From: Tyto alba
Taxonomy: Eukaryota > Chordata > Aves > Strigiformes > Tytonidae
Reading direction: 5' to 3'
Assembly (NCBI RefSeq): GCF_018691265.1
Contig: NW_024881261.1
Span: 24,329,374 to 24,393,373 of the forward strand
Length of the DNA stretch: 64,000 nt
This document shows positions 25,001-61,794 of the stretch, piece after piece. Below the pieces are notes generated by a model. That model did not search any database. It was not told where the DNA came from and saw only the letters and a list, made by a program, of their open reading frames with translations. The stretch's first letter is position 1. The number at the start of each line of letters is the position of its first letter. Position numbers and translations under genes: made by a program.

Positions 25001-28000
25001 ATTGAAGAAAAGTCTCATGACAGTGTCCTTGGCAAAATAGTTACATTTAGAGCATGCTAAAAAGCAATGTCATGTAAATGGAGTGGTAAGTATTATTCTG
25101 TTTATCTAATGATAAATATGTTGCTCCTAGGAGGTGCTGAAAGTAAGTGTTCTGATTTGTTGTCTCAAAACCAGTGATGATTGGTATTCCTCTTCCTCCT
25201 GCCATCAGAGGTGTTCAAAACTGCTTTTTTGTTTTCATGCTTATAAATTCTGAGAAATGGTTGCTGTCTTGAATTTAGAAATAAATTCTGTTACTGTGGA
25301 CCCACTGAGTGAGCTTATAAGGGAAGCAGTGCTACCCTTCCTGTGGAAAAGTCTATGTTGAACAGTCTGGCCTTCAGGAGTCAGTACAAGTTTGCATATA
25401 ACAAACAGAAGATACTAAACTTCAGTGCCTGTTAGGCAACCTACATTATCAGTTGTGGTATATTAAAATGCCTCAAGTAGTTAACACCTGTCAAATCAGC
25501 AGTGTTTTAGAAGAGCAAAATGGGTTATAAAAAGTAGCAATGGATTTTGTAGTTAACTAAATAACAAAGTGAAATTAAGGCATTTATAGTAGACATCTGC
25601 TGTGTACCTGATTTAGTCAGACATCTTAGAAGCTTGAGAAGAAGAAACTTAGCTACTGTTCTGAATCAGAAACTTAGTCAAGAAGTAACAGAGAATATAT
25701 ATTGTCTTCAGCTCCTGGAATATTTTCTGTGCCAACACATGGATAAGTGAAATGTCAATTCAATATTATTGTGACAGAGGCTACCCCCAACTTAGTTTGT
25801 CATTCTGATGAAGGAAAAAAACAGCCTGGGGAGACAGTCTGTTACTACTGATGTGAGGCTATAGCTTGGGCTGGTTTAGAGACTGTGCAGTGCTATATTT
25901 ATCTATATTAGGAACACAGCAGAGTGCCCTGTGTGAATCTGTATCTGGAAAAAAATATTTATTCCACATGTTATGATCTATGAAATTCCTGTGGTGAGGC
26001 TTTTTATTATTACTCTGTTACCAACTGGGGGGACAGGATACATCTCAATTACTGGGTTTAGGGTGGAAAATTCTCTTCAACCAAGATTTTCTCCAACATG
26101 AAGATATTAGCAGCTTGTCAAAGATGATGCAAACCTACCAGCAGCATCCTGGTGTTTGGTTACTTGCTTTTTAGACATGAATAATGAGAGAGCTTAGCTT
26201 TATTATATCACATGTTATGTTTTAGTACAGTACTAATCTGTGTATACATCTGCAGCAGGATTTATGTTGAGGTGCTCTGAAACTTGGTGATTCACAAGTC
26301 TGGGTACATGGACGTGAACTGGAAGAGCTTTTGGAGTCTGCATGCTGTTTGGTATGAGGCACTTGCCTTAGACTTCCTTCTAAAGTAAAAGTAGCTAGTT
26401 GCAGCTGTTAATCTCATTTGTAGAGGATGATTGCTGTATCTGATTTTTCCAGGTGAGTTTTATATATGCTCAAAGGTCAGAGCTGACTTGACTCAAGTGG
26501 AGTTACAATGTCTTAAAGTAGATGTAACTTGGAAGTACTGGATTAGAAGAAGAAACTCTTTTCTTGATAAAAACTAACTTCCAAATTATAATAGTTCTAT
26601 AAAATGTCTCACATAATCAGTATGTGCTTTAGTTTCCTTTATGTTAAATTGTATGTCCTGTAATTAGCTAAACCATCCAAGCCTCAGCTCTGTACTGGTA
26701 ACAGAGTTAATAGATATTAGCAACATCAGTAGAAGTCTTTTAGTACCCAAATGCTGTCACTTTCTGGTTTCCATATGGTTCTTGTTTCATAGTTATGTAT
26801 TTTACTTGGACAGCAGGATTTCCTTAGCTTCAAGCCAACTGAATTTGTCTTAATCGCCAGTGTAGACAGGTAGGTCAGTTAGCTGCTATTAGGGACCAGA
26901 TGGTTGGAGTGTTCCAATTTACTTGACTTATTGCCAGATGACTTTGAAATTGTACCATGCTATGCCTGGAATGCAGTCTCCAGGGTAATAATGAGAAAAC
27001 AAGGGGCCAGTATACAGCTTCCATATTAGCTGCAAGGCAAAGTGGATAGGCTCTGATGCAGCAGTCTCTTCAGGTTCATGCCTGGCTTGAAGAGAAAGTG
27101 GTCTTGTTGGCTGATGTCACTGGTAGTATATGTGCATTGTTCATTTGGCATAAACTAGAAACAGGAAGAGAATTCAGCTGCATATTTCTTTTGACTTATT
27201 TTTCAGTCTCTAATTGCATTGACCTATTCCCCTATGTCAAAGTAGAAAACTAAAGCTTCTTAAACTAGTGTTAAACTTGCTAATTTCAAGTGACATATCA
27301 ATCACACTTTTAAATCAAAGCGAGACGAGAGTGGAATTATGAACAAATTGGAAGTTTACTTTGTTAAATGCTTCCAAGAGAGCCTTTGAAGGAAAGGAAA
27401 GTTTTCTGTTTTTAAAAAAACAAGTTGTACCTTGTTACAACTGATGTTTTTCAGTCTTACTGAATGAGAAGGATTAGATTGTGAGGAGTGACCTGTACAC
27501 CTCTTCTGTTTGATTTCATTTTTTTCTTTTTTTTTTCTAAAAGCACTTCAACATTACCTCTTCTGTCACAGTTTGCAGAAAGTTCTAGCCTTACTGGAAG
27601 CTGTATACAGAGCTGAGTGAAATATCTTGAAGTACCAACAACTGGATCTACTAGATAATGTAAATAAAGACAGAACATGGGTTGCAATCAAAATACTATG
27701 ACTGACAACAATGAAGGTAGACAGCTAAGTCCCGTTTAGCTTGTTTGCTGCCAGAGCTCCTTTCCAAAAGCCTTCTGTATAATTTGACTCCAATGACTGG
27801 TTTCACAAAGGGAAAACAGAACAATTTCTGAGGCCAGTGAGACAAACCGTCTCTGAACTTGGTTTGAGATAAAGGACCTGCTTTCTAGTCCTTGTGGGGA
27901 GGAATGAACTCTGTAAAAGGTAGAAGGTACACAACTGGATAGCATTAACTTCAGTCATCATTTTCTGTATATTGTCACGTGTGAGTAAGACCCTATGTAT

Positions 28001-28842
28001 GTAACCTGAATCCAAAATGGTTTCATGAAGATTTAATTATCTCTGCCCATGTTGCATTTTTTAGCCTGGACTGCAATGTCACCTATGCCAGCAAGGAGTA
28101 GGCATGAATTTGGTGTAACTTTGGCTTGCTTATAGCTCTGCTTGATGGATTGTTCATGGTCTTGAAATTGAGGCCGGTTTTGCTTTCTTAAAATGAGAGC
28201 TGGGGAGAAAGGACTGACAGTTCTGTTTTGAGATGGATTCAAGACATGGATACGCAATGTAGAAACTGCTGTCATTGTAGAGTTACAGCAAATACTTAGC
28301 AACTTCTTTCTCAATTTCTTTAGATGCCTGCCCTGAAAAAATAAACCTGAGAACTTCATGGAACTGCACTGATGTATAACAAATTTTTGATGTGAGATTT
28401 AATGCTTCTATTGTCATGTCAATATTCTTCTTGGAAGCTTGCAAAACATGGAAGAATGTATAAACCAGCAACTGAATTTTAATGTGAGATGACTTACGGT
28501 AAAGTCACTTTTACAGCGTACAGACTAGATCATTTGAGTGGTACTTGGATTTGTCACGCAAAACTCATAATGTAGCTTACTTCTTGAGGGAAACCTGGAG
28601 CTCTGCTAGTGTTACAACCAGGGCTGCATCTGTTCACTGGATGATGATGCAGGAGTATTTTTAGGCTCCTTCCTAAAATGACAGATGTTTTAAGTTAGCG
28701 TCTGGAACATTACAAAAACTAATTCTTTTAAGGTCATCTTCCTTTTCAACTGAGGAAATGCTATAAGCTTCAAGGAAAATTTCACTTACAGTATTTGTCA
28801 AATTGGTATTGTCAAGATAGTCATTCAGAAGACTTTTTTTAA

Positions 28843-28924
28843 ACAAACAAGCGAAAAAAAAGAAAACAAAACCAAAACCAAAACAACAAAAAACCCCAAC
28901 AAAACAAAGAAAACCACCCCCAAA
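28843..28924. repeat. A-rich CAAAA-type low-complexity block
   Basis: About 80 bases of A runs broken by single C or G, including repeated CCAAAA units. It may be a degraded simple repeat; no element body was recognised beside it. Confidence 0.7.
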
Positions 28925-30435
28925 CAATAAAGTTCAGACTCTTATCTTAAATATTTGTGTGTCTTATTTAAGATGTGCAGTTTGTACTTTCAAACTTCAA
29001 GTAGTAAATAGAGCTAGATACTGCTTGGTGTTTTGGTGTCTTTGTTTAAACAAACTCTTAGAGAATTACAGAAACTGAAACTTTCTCCTTCTTACCAAAC
29101 AGCTGTTCATAACTATATCTAGCAGGCTAAGAAGATACGAAAGACGCCTTGTGGGGTACTTAGGTCTTGTCTTTCCTGCAATAGAAGCAGACATGATAAA
29201 AAGGTTACAAGGAGGAAAGTCAGCCTGCTCCGAAAGTTTTGTCTTGCTTTTCTGTGGAGAAAATACTCCCCAGGCAGGAAGCTTAAAATGTGCTGATCTT
29301 GTACTAATCAGTGGCAGATAAGAGTGCATAAGACTTAAAAGCAAAATTGAAAGCAGCAGGTAAACTGTCTCCTGGTTTTTCTAGCTGCATTTATAGAAGA
29401 CTTTTCAGTGGTCATATATGGCCACTGACTTGCGTGTCCCCCATTTCCTTTAAATTTCTAGACTTGTCTGCCTCTTGTTCCCAGTTGTTGAGTAGCAGGG
29501 AGCAAGCAGGGAAGTAGGTCATTCTTTAATCAACTGATTTACCTCCAATATGTCAGAGAATATGGAAATTAATATGGGTGGGTAGAAGTTGTAACTATGA
29601 AACTGTCTTGATAAGTTTTGTTTGAGAGCTTCCCTTACTTTGTGCTGTTCTGGGCAGGTACAGTGTTCAAGAAATTATGGTCTCTTTACTGTGGTAACCA
29701 GTGCAGTTTCTGTGAACCATGAGTAGTAGCCACTTCAGTATTACTTAAAAGCAGAAGCTTCTATTCCATGGAGCCTGTTGCTTCCCACTTAGTTAGGGAA
29801 AGATTATTTTAGGAAGTAAGAATATCTGAAACCCAAGTAGAAATCCTATTTTTTCTCACAAGTATACTGTTGGATAGAAATAAAATCCAGGTTTCCCAAA
29901 TAATTGTTCTGTATTAGAAGGAAGCTCAACAAGCTTTTTGTCTGAAATAGGCTACGTGTAGCTACTACCTCTTAAAGGAAAAGAAAATAATCTACCTTTT
30001 CTATACTCCAACACAAAGGGAATGAATTTGAGTGATTCTCTGTTGTGTTACTCTGCAGTGTGTCTGAAAACCATGTAGGCCATGTAAAATTCAGTGTGAA
30101 GGAACAGTATCTTACGAAAACAAAAAATAAGAAACAAAAAAATTCCCCTAACCCAAATGGTTTTAAGCTTGTGTATTTTTAGTCAAGAATGTGTCTTCAT
30201 GTGCCTGTTAAACAGTATGTGGAGTATGTTTGTTCTTTACATGCCATCTCTATACCTTGGCTACAAATGCAAAGAGCAACTTCTGGAAAGGTTAATTAAT
30301 AGCCATGTAAATATTAAATACTTTCTTTTGAGTCACAAGGCTTTATATTTAAACAGATTCAGTGAGCATGTGCTGTATTGGTGCTTAAAATACAGTAAGA
30401 AGTCCTTTCTTCCAGAAAGGTATGGGACAACTTTG

Positions 30436-30440
30436 AGGCC
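30436..30440. repeat. Target-site duplication, left copy
   Basis: AGGCC directly before the LTR's TG end, identical to the right copy at 31373-31377. Confidence 0.8.
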
Positions 30441-31372
30441 TGTCATGGTTTGAGCCCAGAGGGCAACTGAGCACCATGCACCTGCTCCTCACTCCTTCCC
30501 CCTCAGGGAGGGGGAGGAAAAAATAAAACAAAGGGCCTGCTAAACAAAATAAGGGCAGGGAGGGATGACTCGCCCATTAGGGTCATAGGCAAAGGACAGG
30601 ATCCTTAGGGGAAGAAAAAAACACCACCACTGAATTTAACAGAGTGACAAATATAACCACATCGTAAAAACGCCTCCCCCACACCCTTCTTGTGTTCCAG
30701 GTTTCAGCTTTGCTCTCAATTTCCCTACCTTCTTCCCCATAGCCAGTGGCACAGGGGCCAGGGGATGGGTCTTGTGGTCAGTTCATCACCTATTGTTTCT
30801 GCTGCTGCTCCTTCTGCAGGGGGGAGGACTCCTTGCACACTTCTCCCCTGCTGCAGTGTGGGGTACTTATCATGGGAGACAGTCTTCCACAAACTTCTTC
30901 CAGCATGGGTCCCTCCCACAGGTTGCAGTCCTCCCAGTGAGGAATTGCTCCAGCATGGGCTTCCCTCAGTCATAGCCTTCTTTGGGTGAAGCCACCTGCT
31001 CGGGCATGGGGTCTTCCAGGGGCTGCATTTGGGCTTCTGTTCCACTGTGGACCTGCAGAGGGGGCATCCCTGCCTTCTCACCATGGGCTGAAGGGGAGTG
31101 TCTGCTCTAGCAAATCTCACCATCCTTCTCCTTTCATTCACTGGTCTCAGTGTTTGCATTACTGTCCCCTTCAAGACTCTTCCTCACAGGGCCAACTCTT
31201 CCTCCCAGGTTCCCCTTATTAAATATGTTGTCACACAGGCATAGCCACCAGCATTGATTGGCTTGGCCCTGGACAGAGGTGGGTCTGACTTTGAGCTGGG
31301 GGAACCTCATAAAACTTCTCACGGGGGCTACTGCTGTATACCAAAAACCCTACCATGCATAAACTCAACACA
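30441..31372 (-). mobile_element. Solo LTR of an avian endogenous retrovirus
   Basis: The 932-bp block starts TGTCATGGTTTGAGCCCAG and ends AACTCAACACA, the TG...CA ends of an LTR. It is flanked by a perfect 5-bp duplication AGGCC (30436-30440 and 31373-31377). Its two ends resemble LTRs I know from songbird and other neoavian genomes. From that resemblance the viral sense is the minus strand, with a TATA-like TATTTAATAAG in the part near 31220. No gag, pol or env sequence is attached, so this is a recombined solo LTR. It is GC-richer than its surroundings; open frames inside it are incidental. Confidence 0.85.
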
Positions 31373-31377
31373 AGGCC
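31373..31377. repeat. Target-site duplication, right copy
   Basis: AGGCC directly after the LTR's CA end, identical to the left copy. Perfect identity is expected of an undisturbed insertion but five bases say little about age. Confidence 0.8.
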
Positions 31378-32467
31378 TCATGGGAACTAACAGAAATTTT
31401 GTTCTGTCTGTGTGCGATGTAGTGCTGAGTATATTGGAGGAATGAGTACTTCTGCCTTGATGGATTTGGAAGAGAAAAGTCTTAGGAGTTCAGGGCAGTT
31501 TTGAGGTTAAAACTCGGAAAAAATGAAAATGGGAATTGACTCGTATCCTGTATGTTGCTTTCATTTGAAGACTAAAGTTCCTAGCTAGCCATAGCAAAGA
31601 ATGTCCATATATATGTGTGTGTACAAATACATAAAGTGTGTATATATCTATGATTACTCGATAATGCTTCTGTGAGTAGTGAACTGAGATCCTCTTATAG
31701 AAGAGACATAGCTTTCCAGACTGAATGAAGAAATGCTTTTTGGATGGTCCAATACAACTAGAGGTAACTTACAGCACATCAAGCATCAAGTGTAACTTAA
31801 TGGGAAGTTGTTCCTTGGTTGCTTCTGACTGACTGTTCAGTATACCAATAATGATTGTTATAATGTGGGGGGCTTCAATTTGAAGGTCACTCTGAACCTT
31901 ATTTTTCATGCCTTCTTTAAAGACTGTATCTCCTCAGAAATATATTTATTTAAATATATGGAAGTATATGCATATTGGTACAGCTACAAGAAATAAATCT
32001 TGAAGGTATGGTTCTTTAGAAATAAAGTATTACTCTTAATTTTCACCTGGTGATAGCCTTCTGTGTGAAAAATGTGTAATTCAAAGTTTCTGCAACTTTC
32101 TGTGTGATCTTTATCATGCATGTGTGCATACAAATACTTGAGAAATATAAAGGATGTGTTTCATGAGTGCAATGGAAATAATTAGAACAAAGCAGGTCTA
32201 GTCTCTGGTGGGTTATGGTACCCTGTCCCAAGAAAGGGGGTATGAGTTACATTTCTAATTGTGCATTTGAGGCATTGCCATGAAGTTTCGGAGTCAAAGG
32301 AACACTGCAGTGCTGTGCACTAGGAGGGAGCATGGCTGTTAGTGAGCCTACACTGAACATAAGAGGCAGAAACCTATCATGAAATTGAGGACCTTTAACC
32401 TCTTCTCTGTTCTTAATTACTTAACAATTACTTGTGTGACTACTTGTGCATCTAGTACAAATGGATT

Positions 32468-32483
32468 AAAAAAAAAAAAAAAA
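32468..32483. repeat. Poly(A)16 tract
   Basis: Sixteen A in intron 1. No retrocopied gene body was recognised immediately upstream. Confidence 0.7.
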
Positions 32484-33396
32484 GTAGGCTAGGCTGACTC
32501 TGTGTTTGAACCAAATAAAATACAAAAGCCAACCTACTTCTGTAAAGCCTCTTTGAAAAGGACCAGACTAGGACAACACTGGTTTTGGCAAGCAGCATAA
32601 ACTTGTAAGGAAATGATGCTCCTGGAAGGCTATATGGCATTGGAGCTGCAAGTGCTGTGCATATTGGCACGCTACAACTTCTGTCAAAAACCAGCAAATC
32701 TTTAAACACCAGCTGATGAGGGATTTTCAGGGCTATCTTGTCTAGCTTGAGCAGGCCTGGCAGCTCTTAACGCAAACTAGTGTCTGGATTAAAGACCTTC
32801 TGCTTTGTGATGCCTTCCTGAATAGCTTATTCAGCTGGAAAATACAGTGAACAAAGAAGCTGGAAATATTTTGTCAAGTTGGTGATCTCACAGTTCAGAG
32901 AGCCAGCTGCCAATTATAAAGACTTCTATTGTATAACACAAGAGTTAGTGTATAGAAAACTCTGGATCTTACCCTATCCTTTTTTTTATTAGCTTCTGAA
33001 TAGTAATTTTTGCTTAAAGAATGATGTGAATGTGGGTGTGGGGTGTATTTTCAGTAATTAACTACATTTTTCTAATAGACTAGGTTGAATAGTAAAATGG
33101 AGGTAATTTTTTTTTTTTTTAATTTAAACTTGATTTCTCACTTGTGGGGATTAGGAGCGAGGGAAGCCTACAGAGTTCACGGTGAACAAGTTTTTACAAC
33201 TAAGTGCAGCAATCAAATAGTACTATTCCTATGGAGAGTGGGAGAAGGGAAAAGTCTGTGTCCCCTCCAGTTAATGTAGTAGAGATGTTGACAGAAAACA
33301 ACATATGATTTCTAAAGCATTAGACTAACCACAGTATATAGTGGTCTCAAACATAGACACATCAACAGCAAACCTAGTGAAAGAAATTATCAGTAG

Positions 33397-39899
<6,503 letters not shown>

Positions 39900-40050
39900 A
39901 GTGGAGAATGCCTGCACCAAACTTGTTCGGGCAGCCCAGATGCTGCAAGCAGATCCTTATTCAGTACCAGCTCGTGACTATCTGATTGATGGATCAAGGG
40001 GCATCCTTTCTGGAACGTCAGACTTACTTCTGACATTTGATGAAGCAGAG
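39900..40050 (+). CDS. VCL: VCL coding exon 3, residues 80-130 (D1)
   Basis: This 151-nt exon completes K80 and encodes V81 to E130. It contains Y100 (codon 39958-39960) in the context [10 protein letters not shown], the tyrosine known in vinculin as a Src-family phosphorylation site. It forms helices of the first D1 bundle and the linker to the second. The acceptor is TTTCTACAG|A and the donor GAG|GTAGGA, leaving phase 0. Confidence 0.97.
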
Positions 40051-41950
40051 GTAGGAATCCCAACATGACTGACATAGGTATCTGCACAATTAATTCAAAT
40101 ATCCACCTAACTGAAGTAGCTATTCTAAACTATTGAGTAGATAAATGTGGTTTTGATTGTTTTAGCTTGACTGGAAGCATATTTTTCATTCCTTTCTGTC
40201 AGAAGGAGCTTATACTTGTTGCTCTGTTTTGTGAAGAGCATCTTTATATGACATAATGTTTAGGCATTCCCTGCAATTATTCCTCAAAAAGGCCAGATTC
40301 CATCAACCCTTCCTGACACTTTTTTGTATTCCCTTCACCATACCCATTACTGATTCTTATATTCTCTGTATCCCTTCACTGAAAAGCATTAGGCCACTTT
40401 CTAACATGTCTATCTGACTCATTAGCTGTGGCAATTTAATTGTCCTTGGGGCATGGGAGGTAATACAAATTTGGACCATCTAGCTGGTCAGCCAGAAGAT
40501 GTGTTCTGATAGAACTAACAGTTGCTACATTTTGGCTACTGCACAAGCCAAAAACTGACTCAGAGGTGTGACGGACAAAAAAATGCAGAGTTGCAAGAAA
40601 ACTTAAAGAGGAGGTTTTGAGTGTCTTATATTGGAAAAATGTTTCTTTGTTACAAATCTTACTTACTCTTGTGATCCTCTCTTTGGTAATGAGGAGTCTT
40701 GCTCATATCTAGATAGTAAATATTAGGGTATTACAAGGAAATGAAGCTCACAGTGCTAGAAATGCTGATGTTAATTCCAAATTTCACCCGTATGACAGCT
40801 TGTTAATCTATTAAATTGTGTTGCTCCTCCTGCTGTTCTGAGTAGTCTAACATGTCATTCTTGTCTCTCATTTAATCAGCTCATGGTACTGTTAGCACGT
40901 TCCTCTGAAATTAAGAGAATGCTGTGAGATTTCTCCATGGCACTTGTGATTATTCATTATTTTAAGTTGGTTTTGATAGATACTACAAAGTGTTATAGGA
41001 CAGAATTGCAAGGAAATTAATAGCTTTTAATCTCCCTGCTTCTAGTGTTTAGGAAATGAGTTGACTTTTGTGGAGTTAATGCTTCATTGAACTAGTCTGA
41101 CAACTGCATGTTAACCAAAAGAACAATATTAGTCTGGAATGAATGACTTCTCACAAATACAAAAGTTGGCATGTCTCTATCCTACTGTGCTTCAAGGTAA
41201 ACTAACATTGGGACAAAACTGAAATGACTTCTAGAGGAAACTGTGATCTGTTTTAGGGACTGAACACAGCATGTGGTTGATATGAATTAAATGTTAATTA
41301 ATTTTTCAATGAGAATTGTATGTGGTGGTGTCAGAAATAATGTGGTTCAGGAGACTGACAGAGAACTCTGTTTTGGAATCAAGTATGAACTGAAAAAGTT
41401 AAGCTGAGGCAAATGACCAGACGTAAATGAAGTACAGTCTTCACAGATTTTTCTGAAAAGCTGAAAATCTTGGATCTATCTTTCCCACTGGAATTCTGGA
41501 TAATGTTTTATCCATATGTAAAGCTGTATGGTGAATAACATTTCTGCTGAAAGCTTCGAGCCTGTTTAATGGAGTTTTGCTTTGTGATTTAAGTTAAACA
41601 TTTTTTATTGATGAAATTGCAATTAAAAACTTCAAGGATGCCAGCATACTTAAATGCACTTCCTTATAACCTATTTTCTCAATGCTCTCCTTCATTTATC
41701 AAAGAAAGTGAAAACACTGGAAGTGGGATTTTGTGTTTCTGAAGAGTGGAATGCTGATTAAATATCGCCGTTGTCAATACAGCACTCACGAGTAATTGTG
41801 GCTAACGTAATCAGTATCCCAGACCTTTGTGATTGCCCATATGTCATGTTAGCAAATGCTATACCTATTCAGTTCTAATAATAAGCTTGCATTTTTAACT
41901 CAAGCGTAACTTAGCTTCATCTAACAAATGATGGAATGTTCCTTTTTTAG
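40051..41950 (+). other. VCL: VCL intron 3 (1,900 bp)
   Basis: GAG|GTAGGA to TTTTTTAG|GTC. AT-rich, nothing recognised inside. Confidence 0.93.
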
Positions 41951-44527
<2,577 letters not shown>

Positions 44528-44650
44528 GAATGACAAAGATGGCCAAAATGATTGATGAGAGACAACAGGAATTAACTCATCAGGAACACAGGGTTATGCT
44601 GGTAAACTCCATGAATACTGTGAAGGAGCTATTGCCAGTACTCATTTCAG
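44528..44650 (+). CDS. VCL: VCL coding exon 5, residues 167-208 (D1)
   Basis: This 123-nt exon completes G167 and encodes M168 to S207 plus the first base of A208. The segment [20 protein letters not shown] is diagnostic of vinculin. It is entered at GCTTTAG|GA and left at CAG|GTATTT in phase 1. The intron that follows is the shortest in the window (286 nt). Confidence 0.97.
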
Positions 44651-51006
<6,356 letters not shown>

Positions 51007-51097
51007 GATACTGAAGCCATGAAAAGAGCTTTAGCCTTAATAGATTCAAAGATGAACCAGGCAAAAGGTTGGCTGAGAGATCCAAATGCACCTCCAG
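51007..51097 (+). CDS. VCL: VCL coding exon 7, residues 262-292 (D2 start)
   Basis: This 91-nt exon encodes D262 to P291 and the first base of G292 ([20 protein letters not shown] and on). It opens the first of the three internal repeats of about 110 residues and contains its [10 protein letters not shown] motif. The acceptor TTTTGTAAAG|GAT uses AAG, less common than CAG or TAG. The donor is CAG|GTAATA. Confidence 0.96.
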
Positions 51098-54897
<3,800 letters not shown>

Positions 54898-55051
54898 AGG
54901 ACAGGGTGCTACACCCATGGCTATGCAGAAAGCACAGCAGGTGTCACAAGGCCTGGATTTGCTCACTGCGAAAGTGGAGAATGCAGCCCGCAAATTGGAG
55001 GCAATGACAAACTCTAAGCAGGCAATTGCTAAGAAGATTGATGCTGCTCAG
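54898..55051 (+). CDS. VCL: VCL coding exon 9, residues 341-392 (D2)
   Basis: This 154-nt exon completes R341 and encodes G342 to Q392 ([20 protein letters not shown] and on). It forms the second half of repeat 1 and leads into repeat 2. It is entered at TGGGCAG|A and left at CAG|GTACCA in phase 0. Confidence 0.97.
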
Positions 55052-55817
55052 GTACCACTAATGATTTAATAAATACTTCAGAACATGATTACATTACTGC
55101 TGTTAGACCTGATATACTGAATTCTTGTAGTTGTTTCCAAACAGAACACAGTTACTTGTTAGGAAGAACATATAGGGGATACTTGTTTTTACAAAGAAAA
55201 ATCTTAAATCCAGTAATTTATGGGGTTAACAATGTTAATGAAACTACTTTTTCTTTTAGCTGATCCTTTATTTTTGTAATTCTTAATCTCCCTTAATTTA
55301 CCCGGTGATGATGATGGTCCTCAAATAATGAACGTTCTATATAAATTTTATCTAAATGTGTGTATGCATATGTAATTATATATATAAATATACATAAATA
55401 CTATGTATATATGACAAATTAAATTATAATGAAACTTTTTAGGTAGAGCTCTATAAAGAGTGCCACACTGTGCACAAGAGCATCTATTTACATATTTTTT
55501 TCCTGAAAGCCAGATCATGGCTCTCTAAAGCCACTAGCTAAATTTTACTTCTGAAAATACTGTTGGCAAATGTTGGGGAGAGAGAGAATGTAAACCCTTT
55601 GGGAAGATTTTATATTTTAGACATCTTTTTCGAAACAGAAAATCTGCCAGACAATAGGGCAACTTCATAGTATGTAATAAACAGAAATTACTTTTGAAAA
55701 GTATTTTCTGTTAAATAAATTTTTGAAAGCTGTATCGGTATTTCTTTTTGTTTAAAAGTCTCTATAGAAATAATATAACTGTTTATCTTCACTTGTACAC
55801 AACTTCTTTCCATTAAG
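55052..55817 (+). other. VCL: VCL intron 9 (766 bp)
   Basis: CAG|GTACCA to CATTAAG|AA. It contains an AT-alternating stretch near 55370-55420. Confidence 0.93.
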
Positions 55818-55993
55818 AATTGGCTTGCCGATCCTAACGGGGGCAGTGAAGGAGAAGAACATATTCGGGGAATTATGGCTGAAGCAAGGAAAGTTGCAGA
55901 ATTATGTGAGGAGCCTAAAGAAAGAGATGATATCCTTCGTTCCTTGGGGGAAATCTCTGCTTTGACAGCTAAGCTGTCAGATCTGCGACGACA
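55818..55993 (+). CDS. VCL: VCL coding exon 10, residues 393-451 (repeat 2)
   Basis: This 176-nt exon encodes N393 to R450 and two bases of H451, beginning [18 protein letters not shown]. It is the core of internal repeat 2, with [16 protein letters not shown] and [10 protein letters not shown] lining up with exon 8. The acceptor is TTCCATTAAG|AA (an AAG acceptor). The donor ACA|GTACGT keeps phase 2, the same phase and relative place as the exon 8 donor. Confidence 0.97.
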
Positions 55994-57148
55994 GTACGTA
56001 TGAGTTTTATCATCATTAATTCATTTGAATGCCTTTCATTTGCAGTTCAAAGTGCTGAGCAAAATCAGAATATTGATGATTATTTGGGGAATATATTTTC
56101 CTCCAAGAATGGGGAATGAACGTCTTATGCTTCCGAGTTTTTATCCTGCATCTAGTTAAAGTTGAATAAGAAGACATTTTAAACATCTTTTAAAAATTTT
56201 AATTTGCAAAATATTGTATCCTTTTTAATGCTTCAACCTAATGATTTTTATCCCAAAGCTTATCTTACATTATCTTTCTCAAAAAAAAAAAAACAAAACA
56301 GAGTGTGTAACTAGAATTGTACTACCTAGAAAATATTTTCTTGCTACTGTCTGTAGAATATTTGACAGGCAAACCAAAGCCAAAAGAGAGCTCCGTTGTA
56401 CTACCAAAGCACTTCAGAGGAAAAAGATAGTGTGAAATTTTAGGCCTGTTTATACAGACAAATGTCATCACTATGTTTTGCTAAGCATTTTACTTAATGG
56501 CAAGGTAGAATATCTACCACTTCAATCAATGTCAGTGTTTTAGGCTGTAACTGCAAACTAAATAAAAGATATGACTTTCATAAATTATATTTCTGTATTG
56601 GCTTTGTAAAGAAGATACTTGAGAATGGAAGTGGAGAAACGGTTATTGTATAAACTGTGATCTTCATCTATGGCCAGTTGCAATATGGAGAGAAATACTT
56701 TTCTTTCTTCATTAGTTAGACGCTTTAATCAAGTTTTTCTTGAGATTTTACTGCTGCAGGTCTTAATGAGCTATCTCTGTTCAAGTTTGTATATAGCCCT
56801 GGGTCTGTTGCAGCTTACCTTTCTGCTTGTAATGTGTGTCATATTGCAGTTGCCCATAAGACTGCCATGAGTATGGGAAATCCAAGTCATACATCAGTAT
56901 TATCAATGCCAGTACCGTGCCTTCCCCCATCTCAGTGCTGTGTTGAACATATGTAATATCCCGGTACCACAGCAGAGAAGCGAGGTGGGGATTTATGGAT
57001 GACAGATCTTCATTCTTTGCTCTGAGACTCGAGTGTCAAATTTAACCTTATTTAAAAAGATTAAGTACTTTTCATTGTGTCTTCCTGCTGAATTTGGGAC
57101 TAGCTGTGAATGATCTTCATATGACTATACTTTTTTTTTAATCCTTAG
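55994..57148 (+). other. VCL: VCL intron 10 (1,155 bp)
   Basis: ACA|GTACGT to CCTTAG|TG, phase 2. Nothing recognised inside. Confidence 0.93.
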
Positions 57149-57339
57149 TGGGAAAGGTGACTCTCCTGAGGCCCGTGCGTTGGCTAAGCAAATAGCTACA
57201 TCACTTCAGAATTTACAGTCCAAAACAAACAGGGCTGTAGCAAATACTAGGCCAGTTAAAGCAGCTGTCCATTTGGAGGGCAAGATTGAGCAAGCTCAAA
57301 GGTGGATAGACAATCCTACAGTTGCTGATCGGGGAGTAG
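57149..57339 (+). CDS. VCL: VCL coding exon 11, residues 451-515 (D2/D3)
   Basis: This 191-nt exon completes H451 and encodes G452 to V514 plus the first base of G515. It starts with the second GxGxSPEAR motif ([14 protein letters not shown]) and ends with the [12 protein letters not shown] motif that opens repeat 3. It spans the D2/D3 border at about residue 485-493. The acceptor has a run of nine T before AATCCTTAG; the donor is TAG|GTAAGT, the strongest in the gene. Confidence 0.97.

Positions 57340-61794
<4,455 letters not shown>

Noticed and set aside
29410..29422. CArG-like TCATATATGG in intron 1
   Set aside because: It has one mismatch in the obligatory CC, and such near-matches are frequent in AT-rich sequence.
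30725..31174. Open frame of 149 codons on the minus strand, and others at 30690-31222
   Set aside because: All lie inside the solo LTR, overlap each other and resemble no retroviral or host protein.
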